This document shows positions 36,280 to 45,955 of a DNA stretch of 64,000 nucleotides, in pieces. Under the pieces are notes generated by a model that saw nothing but the letters and a program-made list of their open reading frames with translations, was not told the DNA's origin and searched no databases. This DNA comes from Alphaproteobacteria bacterium (GTDB taxonomy: Bacteria; Pseudomonadota; Alphaproteobacteria; UBA8366; GCA-2717185). Every line of letters starts with the position of its first letter. Position 1 is the first letter of the stretch. Location of the stretch: positions 558,001 to 622,000 of the forward strand of contig WLWY01000001.1 in NCBI GenBank assembly GCA_012103325.1, read 5' to 3'. The translations under genes and the position numbers were made by a program.

Positions 36280-37383
36280 TCAAGATTTCCCACCGACTAC
36301 GCTCACCAGCAGATCTTCGAATTCAGCCATCACCGCATCCAATGAGAAACGTTCGGGCAGCAGGCTCGCCGCCGGCGCTTCGACTGATCGAGGCCTTGTC
36401 CGACGCATGGCTTTGGCAAACGCCTCGTTGCTGTCGACGATAGTAACGGCTCCATCGGTCGCGGCGATCTCCCCAATACCACCCGCTTCCGACCGAGCGA
36501 TAACGGGAGTCCCCACAGCAAGCGCCTCCAGTACCGCGTTCGGCATGCCTTCCCAACGAGACGGCAATAAGAATGCGTCCGCACCGGCAAAATGGCCCCA
36601 TGGGTTTTCCGTGAATCCAGGAAACGAAATTCGATTCTCAACCTCGCATTTCACCGCACGTTGGCGTAATGCATCGAGCTGATCGCCGTCACCAAGCAGA
36701 GTAAGGTGCGTGTCTTCGGGAAGCGCTGGCAACAGGTCAACCAGACGGTCAAGCCCTTTTTGCCGTGTCATCCGGCCAGCACCAACGAAACGCAAACCGG
36801 CACCGGGTGTCCGCTGGGGTTTCGCAGCAACGCGACGAACAGTCTCGACATCGACCGGATGCGGCATCACGGAGAACTTGCCCGGCGCAATGCCGAAGTC
36901 ACCGGCAAACTCAGCGGCAACCCGTTGCGACGGACACAAGATCGCGTCCGCGCGCGGGATGTAGCGACGGTAGAGCCACCGAAACAGACCGGGCCAACGC
37001 GTCGAGGCGAGACTTGCCGACGGCGTATTCGACTCTCGGGCAACAATGCGTGTCGCGGGACCAAGACGCCGTCGCAACATCAGAACGGCAAGATTGATGT
37101 GACTGATGGTCGACACGACAACATCGCTATTCCTTTCGCGCAAAGCCGCCGCGAGAGGCCGCCAGGCATGCCGCAAGCGGGGCCGGTTCAGATCGGTCAC
37201 AGGAACATCCTCGGAAACCAGGTTTTTCAGAGGGCCGCGACCGTCGAGCACTACGAGACCGGGCTGGAACTTTTCCCGGCTCAAGTTGCGCGCCAACGTC
37301 AAAACAACGCGCTCCGCGCCACCGCCTGCAAAGGACGGCAGAACGAACGTGACACGGATTTTCGGCGTGGCGTCCTGCGCCAT
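36280..37383 (-). CDS. GT4 family glycosyltransferase
   Basis: This 367-residue GT-B glycosyltransferase has an acceptor domain with VLPSFAGGGAERVVLTLA near residues 15-32. The donor domain carries FVGAGRMTRQKGLDRLVDLL and the EX7E motif in EGMPNAVLEALAVGTPVIA. It transfers a nucleotide-activated sugar in lipopolysaccharide or exopolysaccharide assembly at the inner face of the membrane. It marks the left edge of the surface-glycan region and is divergent from the O-antigen ligase. Confidence 0.92.
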   Translation of the reverse strand: MAQDATPKIRVTFVLPSFAGGGAERVVLTLARNLSREKFQPGLVVLDGRGPLKNLVSEDVPVTDLNRPRLRHAWRPLAAALRERNSDVVVSTISHINLAVLMLRRRLGPATRIVARESNTPSASLASTRWPGLFRWLYRRYIPRADAILCPSQRVAAEFAGDFGIAPGKFSVMPHPVDVETVRRVAAKPQRTPGAGLRFVGAGRMTRQKGLDRLVDLLPALPEDTHLTLLGDGDQLDALRQRAVKCEVENRISFPGFTENPWGHFAGADAFLLPSRWEGMPNAVLEALAVGTPVIARSEAGGIGEIAATDGAVTIVDSNEAFAKAMRRTRPRSVEAPAASLLPERFSLDAVMAEFEDLLVSVVGGKS

Positions 37384-37666
37384 TTTCTTCCTCGAAATTC
37401 AAGTGCTTGCCGATGATAGCCACGGCGTCTCAAAGGGCAATCACACCTTTACCGGAGACGCCTTCCGGCCGACCCGCCAATTGAAGTCTTTATACCCAAA
37501 AGCAGAGTGGTTGCGGTGGACCCACCAGTCTCCTCTTGATACAACCATCGGACACCGTCAACAGTACCAATCCTGAATTGGGATACGCGGTCCTGTGCTA
37601 TTGGTCACTGATGCGGTTTAAAATTGCCGCTTCAGGTATGAACGAAGCGTAAGGTTTCCGGTACAT

Positions 37667-38887
37667 ATGTCGCTAAAGGGTATCCATTCCGGACACGTTC
37701 TGGGCACAGCCGCTTTGCTTGCGCCGATTGCAGGCGTCTTCGCCCCCCTCCTGATCGCCCCCATCACGATAATAGCAATCCTCGGTCTGCTTGCGAACCA
37801 CGCCTTGCACCACGGCGCCAGGTTTCACTCGGACCGGCCGCTTATTGCCGCCGTCGGGATTCTTTTGAGCTGGGCCGTTATCTCCTTGTTCTGGACGATC
37901 GATACGCAGGATGCGGTCGCAAAAAGTGCGGTTGTGGTTGGCGTCGGAGTGATCTCCTGTGCGGCTCTCGTCCTTGGGCCGAGTTTGATCGAGCACGAAC
38001 GGCATGCGCTGCGGCGGTATGTACTTGCCGGCGTTGCGGGCGGCTTTCTACTTCTTTTCTTTGAGTTGGCGACCTCAGGCACGATCAGCCAGGATGTCTT
38101 GGGGAAAGCTCCCATCAAATACTCGCCCATCAACATGTTCAATCGCACGCCCAGCGTCCTGCTTCTGTTCGTCTGGCCGGCGGTCGCGATCCTGTGGCGG
38201 TCCTGGCCGCTTCTTGCTATAGGATTGATCGGGCTCGGATTTATCAGCGCCTATTTGCTTCCGAGCACTTCCGCTTCGATCGCCTATACCGTCGGGTCCG
38301 TGTTTTTCTTCATCGCGCTTTCGGCACCACGTGGAGCGAGCCTGTTTCTCGCACTCGCAATTGCATTCGGAATTCTTACAGCGCCTTTTTTGCCGCGCGT
38401 CGCGCCGGTATTGGATCCAGCGACAATCCGGGAGAATACCAGCAGCCAAAATGCGTCACTCATACATCGGCTGGACATCTGGGCCTTCACGATCAAGAAA
38501 ATTGAAGAGCGCCCGCTCATTGGCTGGGGCTTAAACGCATCGCGAGCCATCCCCGGGGGCGACGAGCGCTATAATCTATACGGTCGTGACGGTAGGGTAA
38601 TTGGCCAGGGCGATAGGCTTCCTCTGCACCCCCATAACGGCGCCTTGCAAATTTGGCTCGAATTGGGGCTTCCCGGTGCCATCTGTTTCGCGGCCTTGTT
38701 CGGGCTGGCCGCGCTCCGCACGGTGAGGCAAACAGAGCGGGCGGGCGCTGCCGCGGCACTTGCAGCAATTGCGACGGCCGCACCAATCTGGCTTCTTAGT
38801 TTCGGCATCTGGCAGACGTGGTGGCTTGCGATGCTGGTTCTGACAGCCATGCTGACGACGGCATTGGTCGCACCAAACCGGTCATGA
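37667..38887 (+). CDS. O-antigen ligase / Wzy-type membrane protein
   Basis: This 406-residue protein has about eleven membrane helices. The large periplasmic loop contains the Wzy_C motifs EERPLIGWGLNASRAIPG and HPHNGALQIWLELGLPGA. Family members join O-antigen to lipid A core (WaaL) or polymerise repeat units (Wzy); these cannot be told apart by sequence alone. Its stop overlaps the next start (ATGA). The 283-base gap upstream (37384-37666) shows no gene. Confidence 0.88.
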   Translation: MSLKGIHSGHVLGTAALLAPIAGVFAPLLIAPITIIAILGLLANHALHHGARFHSDRPLIAAVGILLSWAVISLFWTIDTQDAVAKSAVVVGVGVISCAALVLGPSLIEHERHALRRYVLAGVAGGFLLLFFELATSGTISQDVLGKAPIKYSPINMFNRTPSVLLLFVWPAVAILWRSWPLLAIGLIGLGFISAYLLPSTSASIAYTVGSVFFFIALSAPRGASLFLALAIAFGILTAPFLPRVAPVLDPATIRENTSSQNASLIHRLDIWAFTIKKIEERPLIGWGLNASRAIPGGDERYNLYGRDGRVIGQGDRLPLHPHNGALQIWLELGLPGAICFAALFGLAALRTVRQTERAGAAAALAAIATAAPIWLLSFGIWQTWWLAMLVLTAMLTTALVAPNRS

Positions 38888-40014
38888 ATCGTTATGTCAT
38901 TATTACGCTTAGCCTGCTCGCCATCGTTCTCGCCTTGGGCGGCGGTGGCTATTACCTGACGCATTATGTCGATTGGGTTCGTGTCTACTATAAGCGTTTC
39001 AAGGCACCGAGCGCTTACGTCTTCGACGAAATCCGGCCGAGCTTCAAAAAGACCGACCCAGCAAAACTGATCCGCATTCGGTCCCGCGGATCCGCAGACC
39101 AAATCCGGCGGGCACTCATACAAACCATCTGGGGGCCCGGCGGACTGCCAGCGCAGACAATGCCCGAACCTTACGATGGCAAAGTTCCGGAACGTCTGAC
39201 GCCCCTACCCGGCGTGGCGTCGAGCCAGCAGCTGCGTATCCCGGTCGATCTCGGCTATGCCGCCTACATCTTCATCTTGAAACCGGAGACACCAAACGGC
39301 CGATTGGTCATTTATCAGCACGGTTATGCGGGAACCGTGGATGCGATGACGCCGCTGCTCACAGCTCTGATCGAGGAGGGATATACGGTCGCCGCTTCCA
39401 ACTATCCGGAATACGGTCCCAACCAGTTCCCGCGCGTGAATCTGGAGCGGTTCGGCTTGTATTCCCTCAGCCACGACCGCATCGTCAGCGTACATCCGCG
39501 ACCCATACGTTTCTACGTCGAGCCCGTCATCGTTGCGATAAACGCCCTGAGCCGCGACGGCGCTTACAGCCGCATCGACATGCTGGGTTTTTCCGCGGGC
39601 GGGTGGATCGCAACGCTTGCCGCGGCCGTGGACCCCCGGATTCAAGGGACATTCACTGTCGCCGGCGGCTACCCTCTCTATCTGCGCCTGGACAATTTCG
39701 AAAAAAGCGCACCACCGCCGCAACTGTTTCAGCCCTTACTACAGGCCGCGAATTATCTGGAAATGTATGTGCTTGCCGCCGAAGGGCCGGCGCGGCAACT
39801 GACGCAGATTTTCAACCGCTACGACCGCTGCTGCTATCGCAATACGATAGGCAAGCTTTACGAGCCTGCGGTCCGCGATGTCGTCGGCACGCTGGGCACG
39901 GGCCAATTCCGTGTTCTAATCGATGAAACGCATGCCGACCACAAGGTGTCGGATTGGGCTATCGCGCGAATTATCGAAGGTCTTGCGGCGGCGGCTCGAC
40001 CGGTGCGCGAATAA
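38884..40014 (+). CDS. membrane-anchored alpha/beta hydrolase
   Basis: This 376-residue protein has one N-terminal helix (YVIITLSLLAIVLALGGGGY, residues 4-23), so the enzyme probably faces the periplasm. The hydrolase domain shows IYQHGYAGTVDAMTPLL and the nucleophile elbow GFSAGGW. A likely catalytic His is in ETHADHKVSDW near the C-terminus. The ATGA overlap with the O-antigen ligase suggests linked function, such as removing or transferring acyl groups on the surface glycan. The substrate is unknown. Confidence 0.75.
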   Translation: MNRYVIITLSLLAIVLALGGGGYYLTHYVDWVRVYYKRFKAPSAYVFDEIRPSFKKTDPAKLIRIRSRGSADQIRRALIQTIWGPGGLPAQTMPEPYDGKVPERLTPLPGVASSQQLRIPVDLGYAAYIFILKPETPNGRLVIYQHGYAGTVDAMTPLLTALIEEGYTVAASNYPEYGPNQFPRVNLERFGLYSLSHDRIVSVHPRPIRFYVEPVIVAINALSRDGAYSRIDMLGFSAGGWIATLAAAVDPRIQGTFTVAGGYPLYLRLDNFEKSAPPPQLFQPLLQAANYLEMYVLAAEGPARQLTQIFNRYDRCCYRNTIGKLYEPAVRDVVGTLGTGQFRVLIDETHADHKVSDWAIARIIEGLAAAARPVRE

Positions 40015-40200
40015 CCGGATTCTGGCGTCCCGTGAGAAACCAGACGGCTCCGCCAGGAAGCAGTAACCGCTTTCGTCGAGAAAAGGACACCTAATTTGAG
40101 CGGTAATTGAGATGATCGAACATCGTAGGAAAATCCATCAGCAACAATCGGAACGGATTTGAACCTTAGAAACGAAATTAAATTAGCGTAAGCCTAAGGT

Positions 40201-41511
40201 CTATTTTCGAAGCAGACCTGCGTTCATCAAGCGCTCGAGGTTCTGCAACATGAGATCAAGCGGCAGTCCGGCATGGGCAACGATTTCAGATAGCCAAGTA
40301 TCGCCATCGCACTGATTGAGCAGCCAAAGGATCGACTTCATTTCGTCGCTCGGGCCCTCTGTCCGACCAAGATCGGGATACAATCCTCGTGGCCCCAGAC
40401 GAGGCTCGCCGCGGCCGTCGATACGTTCATAGATGCCTTCGACGTTAGCGAGCCACACGAATTTCTCCAGCAAATCGATCGTTTCCAGAATGGCATCCAG
40501 ATTCGCCCGCTCCAGGTTGTCGTGTGAGCTGTGGTATTCCGGGAAGTATGTTTCCCCACGTGAAAGGGCGAGAACCGGTAAGTCAAGTCCGGGCGAGTTA
40601 TATTGCCGTTCCTCGCCGCCCCAGGGCTTGAACACATTCAGCTTCACTTGATGCGGCGCTACCGCAGCAAGTGCTCGCGCCATCCTATCTGCCGCTGTCT
40701 CACCCTGCCGAGTCAGCTTGAACGTGAAAGGTTCCGGTCGAGCGATATTGCTCAGGGCAACCCCGGCGAACACGTTCCGGCGCAACAATGCTTCGCGCTC
40801 CGCAAGATAGCAGATCGTGCCAATGGTCTCCGCGCAGAAAACGATACGTACCGCTATGTTAGACGGCGGCCTTTCCATCAACCTCCGACCCAACAAAGCG
40901 AGCGCAACAGGTGCCGCTAGCTCGTCGTGGATCATACCGGGGTGGCAGGTATATGCGCTAAACAGCATCTCGCACGGCCCCGATCCGATAACGATCTCGG
41001 AGAGTGTCAAGGCGCCGTCGGCAAGTGTCGTATCCACGACGATGTCGAAGGGACCTTCAGGAAGATTGTCACGCTCCTGTGCCGTGCAACAGAATCCCCA
41101 GCGCGGCTTGTAATAGCTCGTAACATAGGGGATTGCATCTGGACGGTCGGCATGCACGTGCAGATGCTCAAGCAACTCGTCGCGCGAAACCCTGCCTCTA
41201 AACTGAACTGCATAGTTGATCAAGCGGAGGGGTGTTTCCGCCGCGTCGAAATAGCGATGGCCGTCGGTGTCCGCTACGTAGGCCTCGTGCAGCGTCCATT
41301 CCTGCGGCACTATCCAGTCGAACGCCTGCGCACCGGTTTTCACCTCCAGCCGGTCGAGAGGGATCAGTTCGCTAAGTATGTCGTGCGTCTCACGGACGCC
41401 CGGTCCGGCGATGCTGCGCGGTATGTAGAGCAGACGCTCCAGCGTGTCCTGCAGCGTCGCCTTGTCGCTCTCCCGGTCTACCCTGCCGTCAGCTTCGCGT
41501 CTGTATTGCAT
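40201..41511 (-). CDS. DUF4910 aminopeptidase-like protein
   Basis: This 436-residue protein has a split M28-like aminopeptidase fold (DUF2172/DUF4910). Conserved blocks include FDWIVPQEWTLHEAYVAD near residue 64, DAIPYVTSYYKPRWGFCC near 125, AYTCHPGMIHDELAAPVAL and RPWGG-type KPWGGEERQYNSPGL with a C-terminal SSHDNLE. A winged-helix-like tail follows. These proteins are common in polysaccharide and capsule clusters, where their substrate is undefined. It overlaps the MaoC-SDR-ACP gene by 23 bases, so the two are translated together. Confidence 0.85.
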   Translation of the reverse strand: MQYRREADGRVDRESDKATLQDTLERLLYIPRSIAGPGVRETHDILSELIPLDRLEVKTGAQAFDWIVPQEWTLHEAYVADTDGHRYFDAAETPLRLINYAVQFRGRVSRDELLEHLHVHADRPDAIPYVTSYYKPRWGFCCTAQERDNLPEGPFDIVVDTTLADGALTLSEIVIGSGPCEMLFSAYTCHPGMIHDELAAPVALALLGRRLMERPPSNIAVRIVFCAETIGTICYLAEREALLRRNVFAGVALSNIARPEPFTFKLTRQGETAADRMARALAAVAPHQVKLNVFKPWGGEERQYNSPGLDLPVLALSRGETYFPEYHSSHDNLERANLDAILETIDLLEKFVWLANVEGIYERIDGRGEPRLGPRGLYPDLGRTEGPSDEMKSILWLLNQCDGDTWLSEIVAHAGLPLDLMLQNLERLMNAGLLRK

Positions 41512-42967
41512 TTACCACAGCCTTTGTCAGAGTATCGAGCGTCTTGGCGGCTTCGATCGTGGCCGAGGTGAGGTGGACCTCGAAATGTTGCTCCAGCTCC
41601 ATTACCAGCGTAATTTGCCGGAATGAATCCCATCCCGGAGTTGCGCCCATTGCGACCCCGGTCGGATCAGATCCCGGCGGTAGGTTGAGGAGCTCCAGAA
41701 TTTTCGCGCGAATGGGATCATTTACACTGTCCGCCCGGCTCGCCTTTGTAACTGTAAGTTCCCCTTGTGCTGTAACGCCGACGTACTCCTCAACATCGCT
41801 AGTGGTGGGCTTGCCGACATATGACGGAAGGTCGCCAGCGCGCAGGACCACGAGCCCGGTCGCCGAATTACCGCCATTCCCCGCCAGCCAGTTGGCGGCC
41901 ACATCCGCAACCTCTTCCGGCTGCAGCAGCCGGATACCGGTACGGTCCAGCCCTTCCGAATAGGGCGTATCGATCATGCCGGCGGCAAGTGTCGCCGTTC
42001 TAATGCCGAACAAGCCATTTTGAACGTGTAGCCCGTCCAGGAAACTCGTAGCCGCCACTTTTCCGGCAACGTAATCCGCCATGCCCGCGACATGTTCGAT
42101 CTGCGCCGCAGAACCAAGTAGCAACAGTCTCGCGTTCTGGTGCAGTAGCGCCGACCTGCGTAAACGGTGCCACAGCCCCCGAAGCGGCAGATAGGCTACC
42201 CGGAAATGGTCCTCCGCCGAGGCATCTAGCGGTGGCGCAGCGCAATGAAATACTACCGGCGGACCCGATGTTCGCTGGAACGCCGCAAAAATCTCGTCCT
42301 GGCAGCTTTCAGCCGTGATGTCACCGATCACGATACGCGCTTCGGCGCCGAGCTTTTCAGCCCGCTTCCGTAACAGTGCCACGCGCTCGCCCTTCTGCCG
42401 GGTCTGCAGGATCAAGTCGTGGCCCGCTTCGGCCAAGCGCAGTGCCGTGATACTAGCCGTGGTACCCGAAGCTCCGGTGACGATGACCGAGCATTTGGCC
42501 GGGGGTGGCTCGACGTTCCAGAGCCTATCGGGCCAGTTTCCGCTGGCATCGAGATCTATCTCTGTGCGCACGCGAACAGCCAATTTTCCGTCAAGAACGA
42601 CGACATCATCCTGGATGGCCAGCGCGGAGAGCTCAAGACTCTCTGTTGCTGGTGACGTTGAGATCACCTTTACCGAATAGGTCACGGGCCGGTCGAACAG
42701 GACCGGGCGACGCGCATTCAACTGGTGGCCGAGATAGAGCGCGCGGCGGCCCGGCAGCGCCATCCCGACCGCGGCAGAAAGCGGAGAGGCGGCGAGGTGC
42801 AGCGGGACGATCGGTTCCGCATAGCCCGCCGCGCGCGCATAGTCCGCATCGGCATGCAGTGGGGAGGCATCCCCAGAAAGCTCCTGGAACGTCTCGAAAT
42901 CGCGAGCGGCAAACTGACGCTCCCAAACCATGCGGGTGCCGACCTGTGGCATGACGTCCTCCGACAT
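41489..42967 (-). CDS. MaoC-SDR-ACP three-domain fusion
   Basis: This 492-residue protein has three domains. The first is a MaoC-like hotdog hydratase (about residues 12-130; Asp33 and His38 in ELSGDASPLHAD). The second is a short-chain reductase (about 160-385; TGASGTTAS and YVAGK). The third is an acyl-carrier-like domain (about 410-490), whose TPGWDSF supplies the serine for phosphopantetheine. Hydratase, reductase and carrier in one chain point to processing of an acyl thioester on its own arm. It lies between the FkbH fusion (29 bases upstream) and the DUF4910 gene (overlapping). I do not know a characterised protein with this order. Confidence 0.85.
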   Translation of the reverse strand: MSEDVMPQVGTRMVWERQFAARDFETFQELSGDASPLHADADYARAAGYAEPIVPLHLAASPLSAAVGMALPGRRALYLGHQLNARRPVLFDRPVTYSVKVISTSPATESLELSALAIQDDVVVLDGKLAVRVRTEIDLDASGNWPDRLWNVEPPPAKCSVIVTGASGTTASITALRLAEAGHDLILQTRQKGERVALLRKRAEKLGAEARIVIGDITAESCQDEIFAAFQRTSGPPVVFHCAAPPLDASAEDHFRVAYLPLRGLWHRLRRSALLHQNARLLLLGSAAQIEHVAGMADYVAGKVAATSFLDGLHVQNGLFGIRTATLAAGMIDTPYSEGLDRTGIRLLQPEEVADVAANWLAGNGGNSATGLVVLRAGDLPSYVGKPTTSDVEEYVGVTAQGELTVTKASRADSVNDPIRAKILELLNLPPGSDPTGVAMGATPGWDSFRQITLVMELEQHFEVHLTSATIEAAKTLDTLTKAVVNAIQTRS

Positions 42968-42996
42968 TAGAGCGTTTCCCCTCGAATGATCGACAT

Positions 42997-45516
42997 TCAG
43001 CGGTCTCCCTTTTGGGGGCTCTTGCTCACTGCGGCCGGAGCCCGCACCGTGATCCAGTCAGGGATTTCTGGCTCTCCCATGCTTTCGGTGTATTCCCAGC
43101 GGTTTCGGTTTTCCAGCCGTTGGAAACCGCTGCGCTGAAAGATGTCTCGGCAAGGCGTGTTCCGTGGTGTCTCCAGGATATCGCCTGTCACTCGAGCGGC
43201 TCCCCGCGCCAATGCCTGGCGCACGACCCATGCCACGATGACTGGCTCCACACCACGTCCAAGCACGCGGCAGGACAGTACGAAGCTCTCGACTACGGTC
43301 TCCTCCGCTGTATGGCGCAGGATCAGGACACCAAGAATTTCATATGGGTTGAACGTATCCTCGACGCCGACGGCGAGAACCTGACCGTCGCCGACATGCA
43401 AGGTCTGGAGTTCCTGGCGTGACGGGCGAATCGTCGTTGTGTTAAATTGATTAGTCTTTTGGACCAGCTGAGAGATACGCATCGCGTTGCCCTCGTTGAG
43501 CGGCTTGAGCGTGACGACCGGTCTCAGCTGGCGGTAAAAGTCGTTCTCATCCTTTGCTGTCGAGCGTACTGCCATGAGGCGCGAGCGGGCCCGGTAGCTT
43601 TCGGTCCGCTTGACGTCCTCCCCGGTCAGAGCAAGCGTCGCTAGGAGTGGACAGCCCTCGATGGCGGCGACGAACTCCGCCGGATCGTCGGGCAATTCCA
43701 GAACATGAACATCCGGCATTTGGAGACGCATCTGCTCTCGCTCAGTCGGATTATCGTCGATGAAGAGTGCGCTACGTGGGCCGAGCGACAGCTCCTCCAG
43801 AATATCTTGGAGGTTGCGCCACTTCGGGTCCCAGTTGATGCGATAGGCGACAATGTCCGACAGGCCAAGCACCATCTCCGGCCGAGTTTCGATGGCCGCG
43901 CGCGCGTACTTTTCGTCGTTCTTGCTGAGAATGGCGATCGCCATCCCCCGCTCGCTGAGCGATTTCAGTCGCCGCTGGAAGGAACGGAAGGCGTTTCCGG
44001 GATAGTCACCACCGATAGCGAGCCCTTCGATGCCGTCATCTCCAAGGATGCCTCCCCACAACGTATTGTCGAGGTCAACGGCGACTATCCGCACCGTTAG
44101 CCCTTGGGCGGCCAGCACGTAACCCGCCATCCTCCGCGAGTAGGCTTGCGCAAACTCACTGGAAAACGGCAGCCGCCCTAACACCCAGAGCCTGTCGTCC
44201 CGCATTTTCACGCCGGTCGTGGCGGCAATGGTTTCGGGCGAAACCAGGAGGCACTCCTCAAGGTCGGCGACAGTGCGACGCAATGTGTCGTTGAGCCCGC
44301 CTAGTAGCGTGCGCGCCCGATCGCCCACCAACTCGTCCCTGGAGGTATTCGGGAATTCTGAGACGACCATCCACCCCCGCCGCGCCTTCCGGTATGCCGC
44401 CAGAGCTTCGCAATAGCGCAAGACCGCATCTTCCAACCGCTCCGCGTCCTCGGGGTAGAACCGCGCCTCGCCGATAAGATCCTCGGCAAAATCGACAAAG
44501 AGGCTGACACCCGCGTCGAAGCTATGCAGAGCGCTGCCTGGATTACGGATGTCGCCGATCAATTGACCGTATTCTGGCCGAAACGTCTCGACCCGTCGAT
44601 CCTCGATGAAAGTATCCAGCTCCGTCCGCAGTTGCTCGACAAACCCTTCAAGGGTCGCATGGCCACAGACCGCGACCTTGACCGGCGGCTGTACTTCGCG
44701 GTCTAGCCTATTGCGCACCTTGGCCTCGACCTGGCGTGCCGGTGTGGTCAGTACATAGGGGTCCGCGCCGAGCAGCGACATCGTGGCACGTCGCAGCGCA
44801 GCGCAGTCGATGCCGATGATCTCGCCACCCCACAGCTGTGTGCGAGTCAGCGCGCCAGATCGCGTCAACATCTCCTCGACCTTTGTGAAATCATTCTGCG
44901 CGTCGACTTCGAGATCCCGCGCGAACATGTCGACGGCGGCTGCTACCGGGCCGGAACCGTAGTCGGCCGTCCCTTCGAACCGCTTCATCAACCGGTAAGG
45001 GACCTTGGCGTCGGCTTCGTAGCGATGGAATTGAGTGCAGGATCGTAATCCGCAGCCGACCAGCAGTATACGGGCGCTGCACGTGTCGAACTTGTCGAAG
45101 ATGGATCCCGCTCCGAACACCTCCGTGTTCTGATCTGGCTTTATCTCCGAAGACGCCGGGCCGGCGACCGCAAAAGAATAGACCGGGTTTTCCGTCCGCT
45201 CGAATTCCAGTAGCTGGCGAGCCGCCTCGCTGAGAACGCCGGTTTCCGACGCTGTGGTCCAGACGTATTCCCCAGCGCGGAGAAAATGGAAAGTAAAGGT
45301 CGGCAGAGCTAACGTGCGGCCTTCTTGGAGCAGTGCACGCAAGGCCTGTGTCAGCATCTCCTGACTCAGTGGCAAGGTCGGCTTCAAGGAAGGCAGAGAT
45401 GCGTAGATCACTAGCGGCCGCCCGCCCGATCCGGCGGCGATTCTCAGCGCATCTACAAACTCGACGGCAGCAGACGCCGCAGCTGGTTTCGACACATTTG
45501 GAGTAAGGCTCGACAC
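42997..45516 (-). CDS. AAC(3)-like acyltransferase fused to FkbH HAD/GNAT protein
   Basis: This 839-residue fusion starts with an AAC(3)/YokD-like antibiotic N-acetyltransferase fold (about residues 20-255; VGCGLRSCTQFHRYEADA). An FkbH module follows: an accessory region (280-470), a HAD domain with the nucleophile in VDLDNTLWGGILGDDG (Asp481, Asp483) and LFIDDNPTEREQM, then a GNAT-like C-terminus (about 690-810). FkbH enzymes load glyceryl units from 1,3-bisphosphoglycerate onto an acyl carrier protein. The AAC(3) part could pass an acyl group to an amine. The carrier domain encoded just downstream fits this well. A 23-residue acidic tail follows. Confidence 0.87.
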   Translation of the reverse strand: MSSLTPNVSKPAAASAAVEFVDALRIAAGSGGRPLVIYASLPSLKPTLPLSQEMLTQALRALLQEGRTLALPTFTFHFLRAGEYVWTTASETGVLSEAARQLLEFERTENPVYSFAVAGPASSEIKPDQNTEVFGAGSIFDKFDTCSARILLVGCGLRSCTQFHRYEADAKVPYRLMKRFEGTADYGSGPVAAAVDMFARDLEVDAQNDFTKVEEMLTRSGALTRTQLWGGEIIGIDCAALRRATMSLLGADPYVLTTPARQVEAKVRNRLDREVQPPVKVAVCGHATLEGFVEQLRTELDTFIEDRRVETFRPEYGQLIGDIRNPGSALHSFDAGVSLFVDFAEDLIGEARFYPEDAERLEDAVLRYCEALAAYRKARRGWMVVSEFPNTSRDELVGDRARTLLGGLNDTLRRTVADLEECLLVSPETIAATTGVKMRDDRLWVLGRLPFSSEFAQAYSRRMAGYVLAAQGLTVRIVAVDLDNTLWGGILGDDGIEGLAIGGDYPGNAFRSFQRRLKSLSERGMAIAILSKNDEKYARAAIETRPEMVLGLSDIVAYRINWDPKWRNLQDILEELSLGPRSALFIDDNPTEREQMRLQMPDVHVLELPDDPAEFVAAIEGCPLLATLALTGEDVKRTESYRARSRLMAVRSTAKDENDFYRQLRPVVTLKPLNEGNAMRISQLVQKTNQFNTTTIRPSRQELQTLHVGDGQVLAVGVEDTFNPYEILGVLILRHTAEETVVESFVLSCRVLGRGVEPVIVAWVVRQALARGAARVTGDILETPRNTPCRDIFQRSGFQRLENRNRWEYTESMGEPEIPDWITVRAPAAVSKSPQKGDR

Positions 45517-45955
45517 GATGAACTTCGTTCAATAGCAGCTCATTGAATGCCCCCGAAATACCACGGACCCGAATCGGAGACCACCCGTAAAATCACATAA
45601 GTGGTCACCGTCGCGTTTGATGGTGGCCAACAATACATAGATTGTGTTAGTTCGTCTGGTCGGCGGGAGTTAGCGGGATAAAATGCCGCCCTCCGACAGC
45701 GCCGAAACTCAGGGGTGCATTGTGGCCGTCAGTTGCCGTCTAGAGCGTGTCGCGTCTAATCGGCTTCATAGCCTGCGGCGTTGAAGTAGTTTTCGCATTC
45801 TAGGCTGGTATATAGATCGCAGATGGCGCCGGTTACGAGGCTAATTAAATGCGATACGCTCTAGACCCGAGGCGAGGATGCCGGTCAGATACGCAATCCG
45901 CCCCGGTAGATGACCGTCCCGTGCAATTCAAGGTAGATAGGGGTGTGGTAGCGCC
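45517..45955. other. intergenic region holding a MITE-like element
   Basis: This 439-base gap lies between the divergent FkbH-fusion and acetyltransferase genes. No gene is convincing. It contains the inverted-repeat element at 45739-45865 and must hold both promoters. Confidence 0.6.
45739..45865. mobile_element. MITE-like element with 22-base terminal inverted repeats
   Basis: The left end TCTAGAGCGTGTCGCGTCTA (plus AT) matches the complement of the right end at 45844-45865 in 19 of 22 positions. The element is 127 bases long and encodes nothing. The ends GAGCGTRTCGC flanked by TA on both sides resemble IS5/IS427-type termini that duplicate TA. It is probably a non-autonomous derivative. 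Confidence 0.6.
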
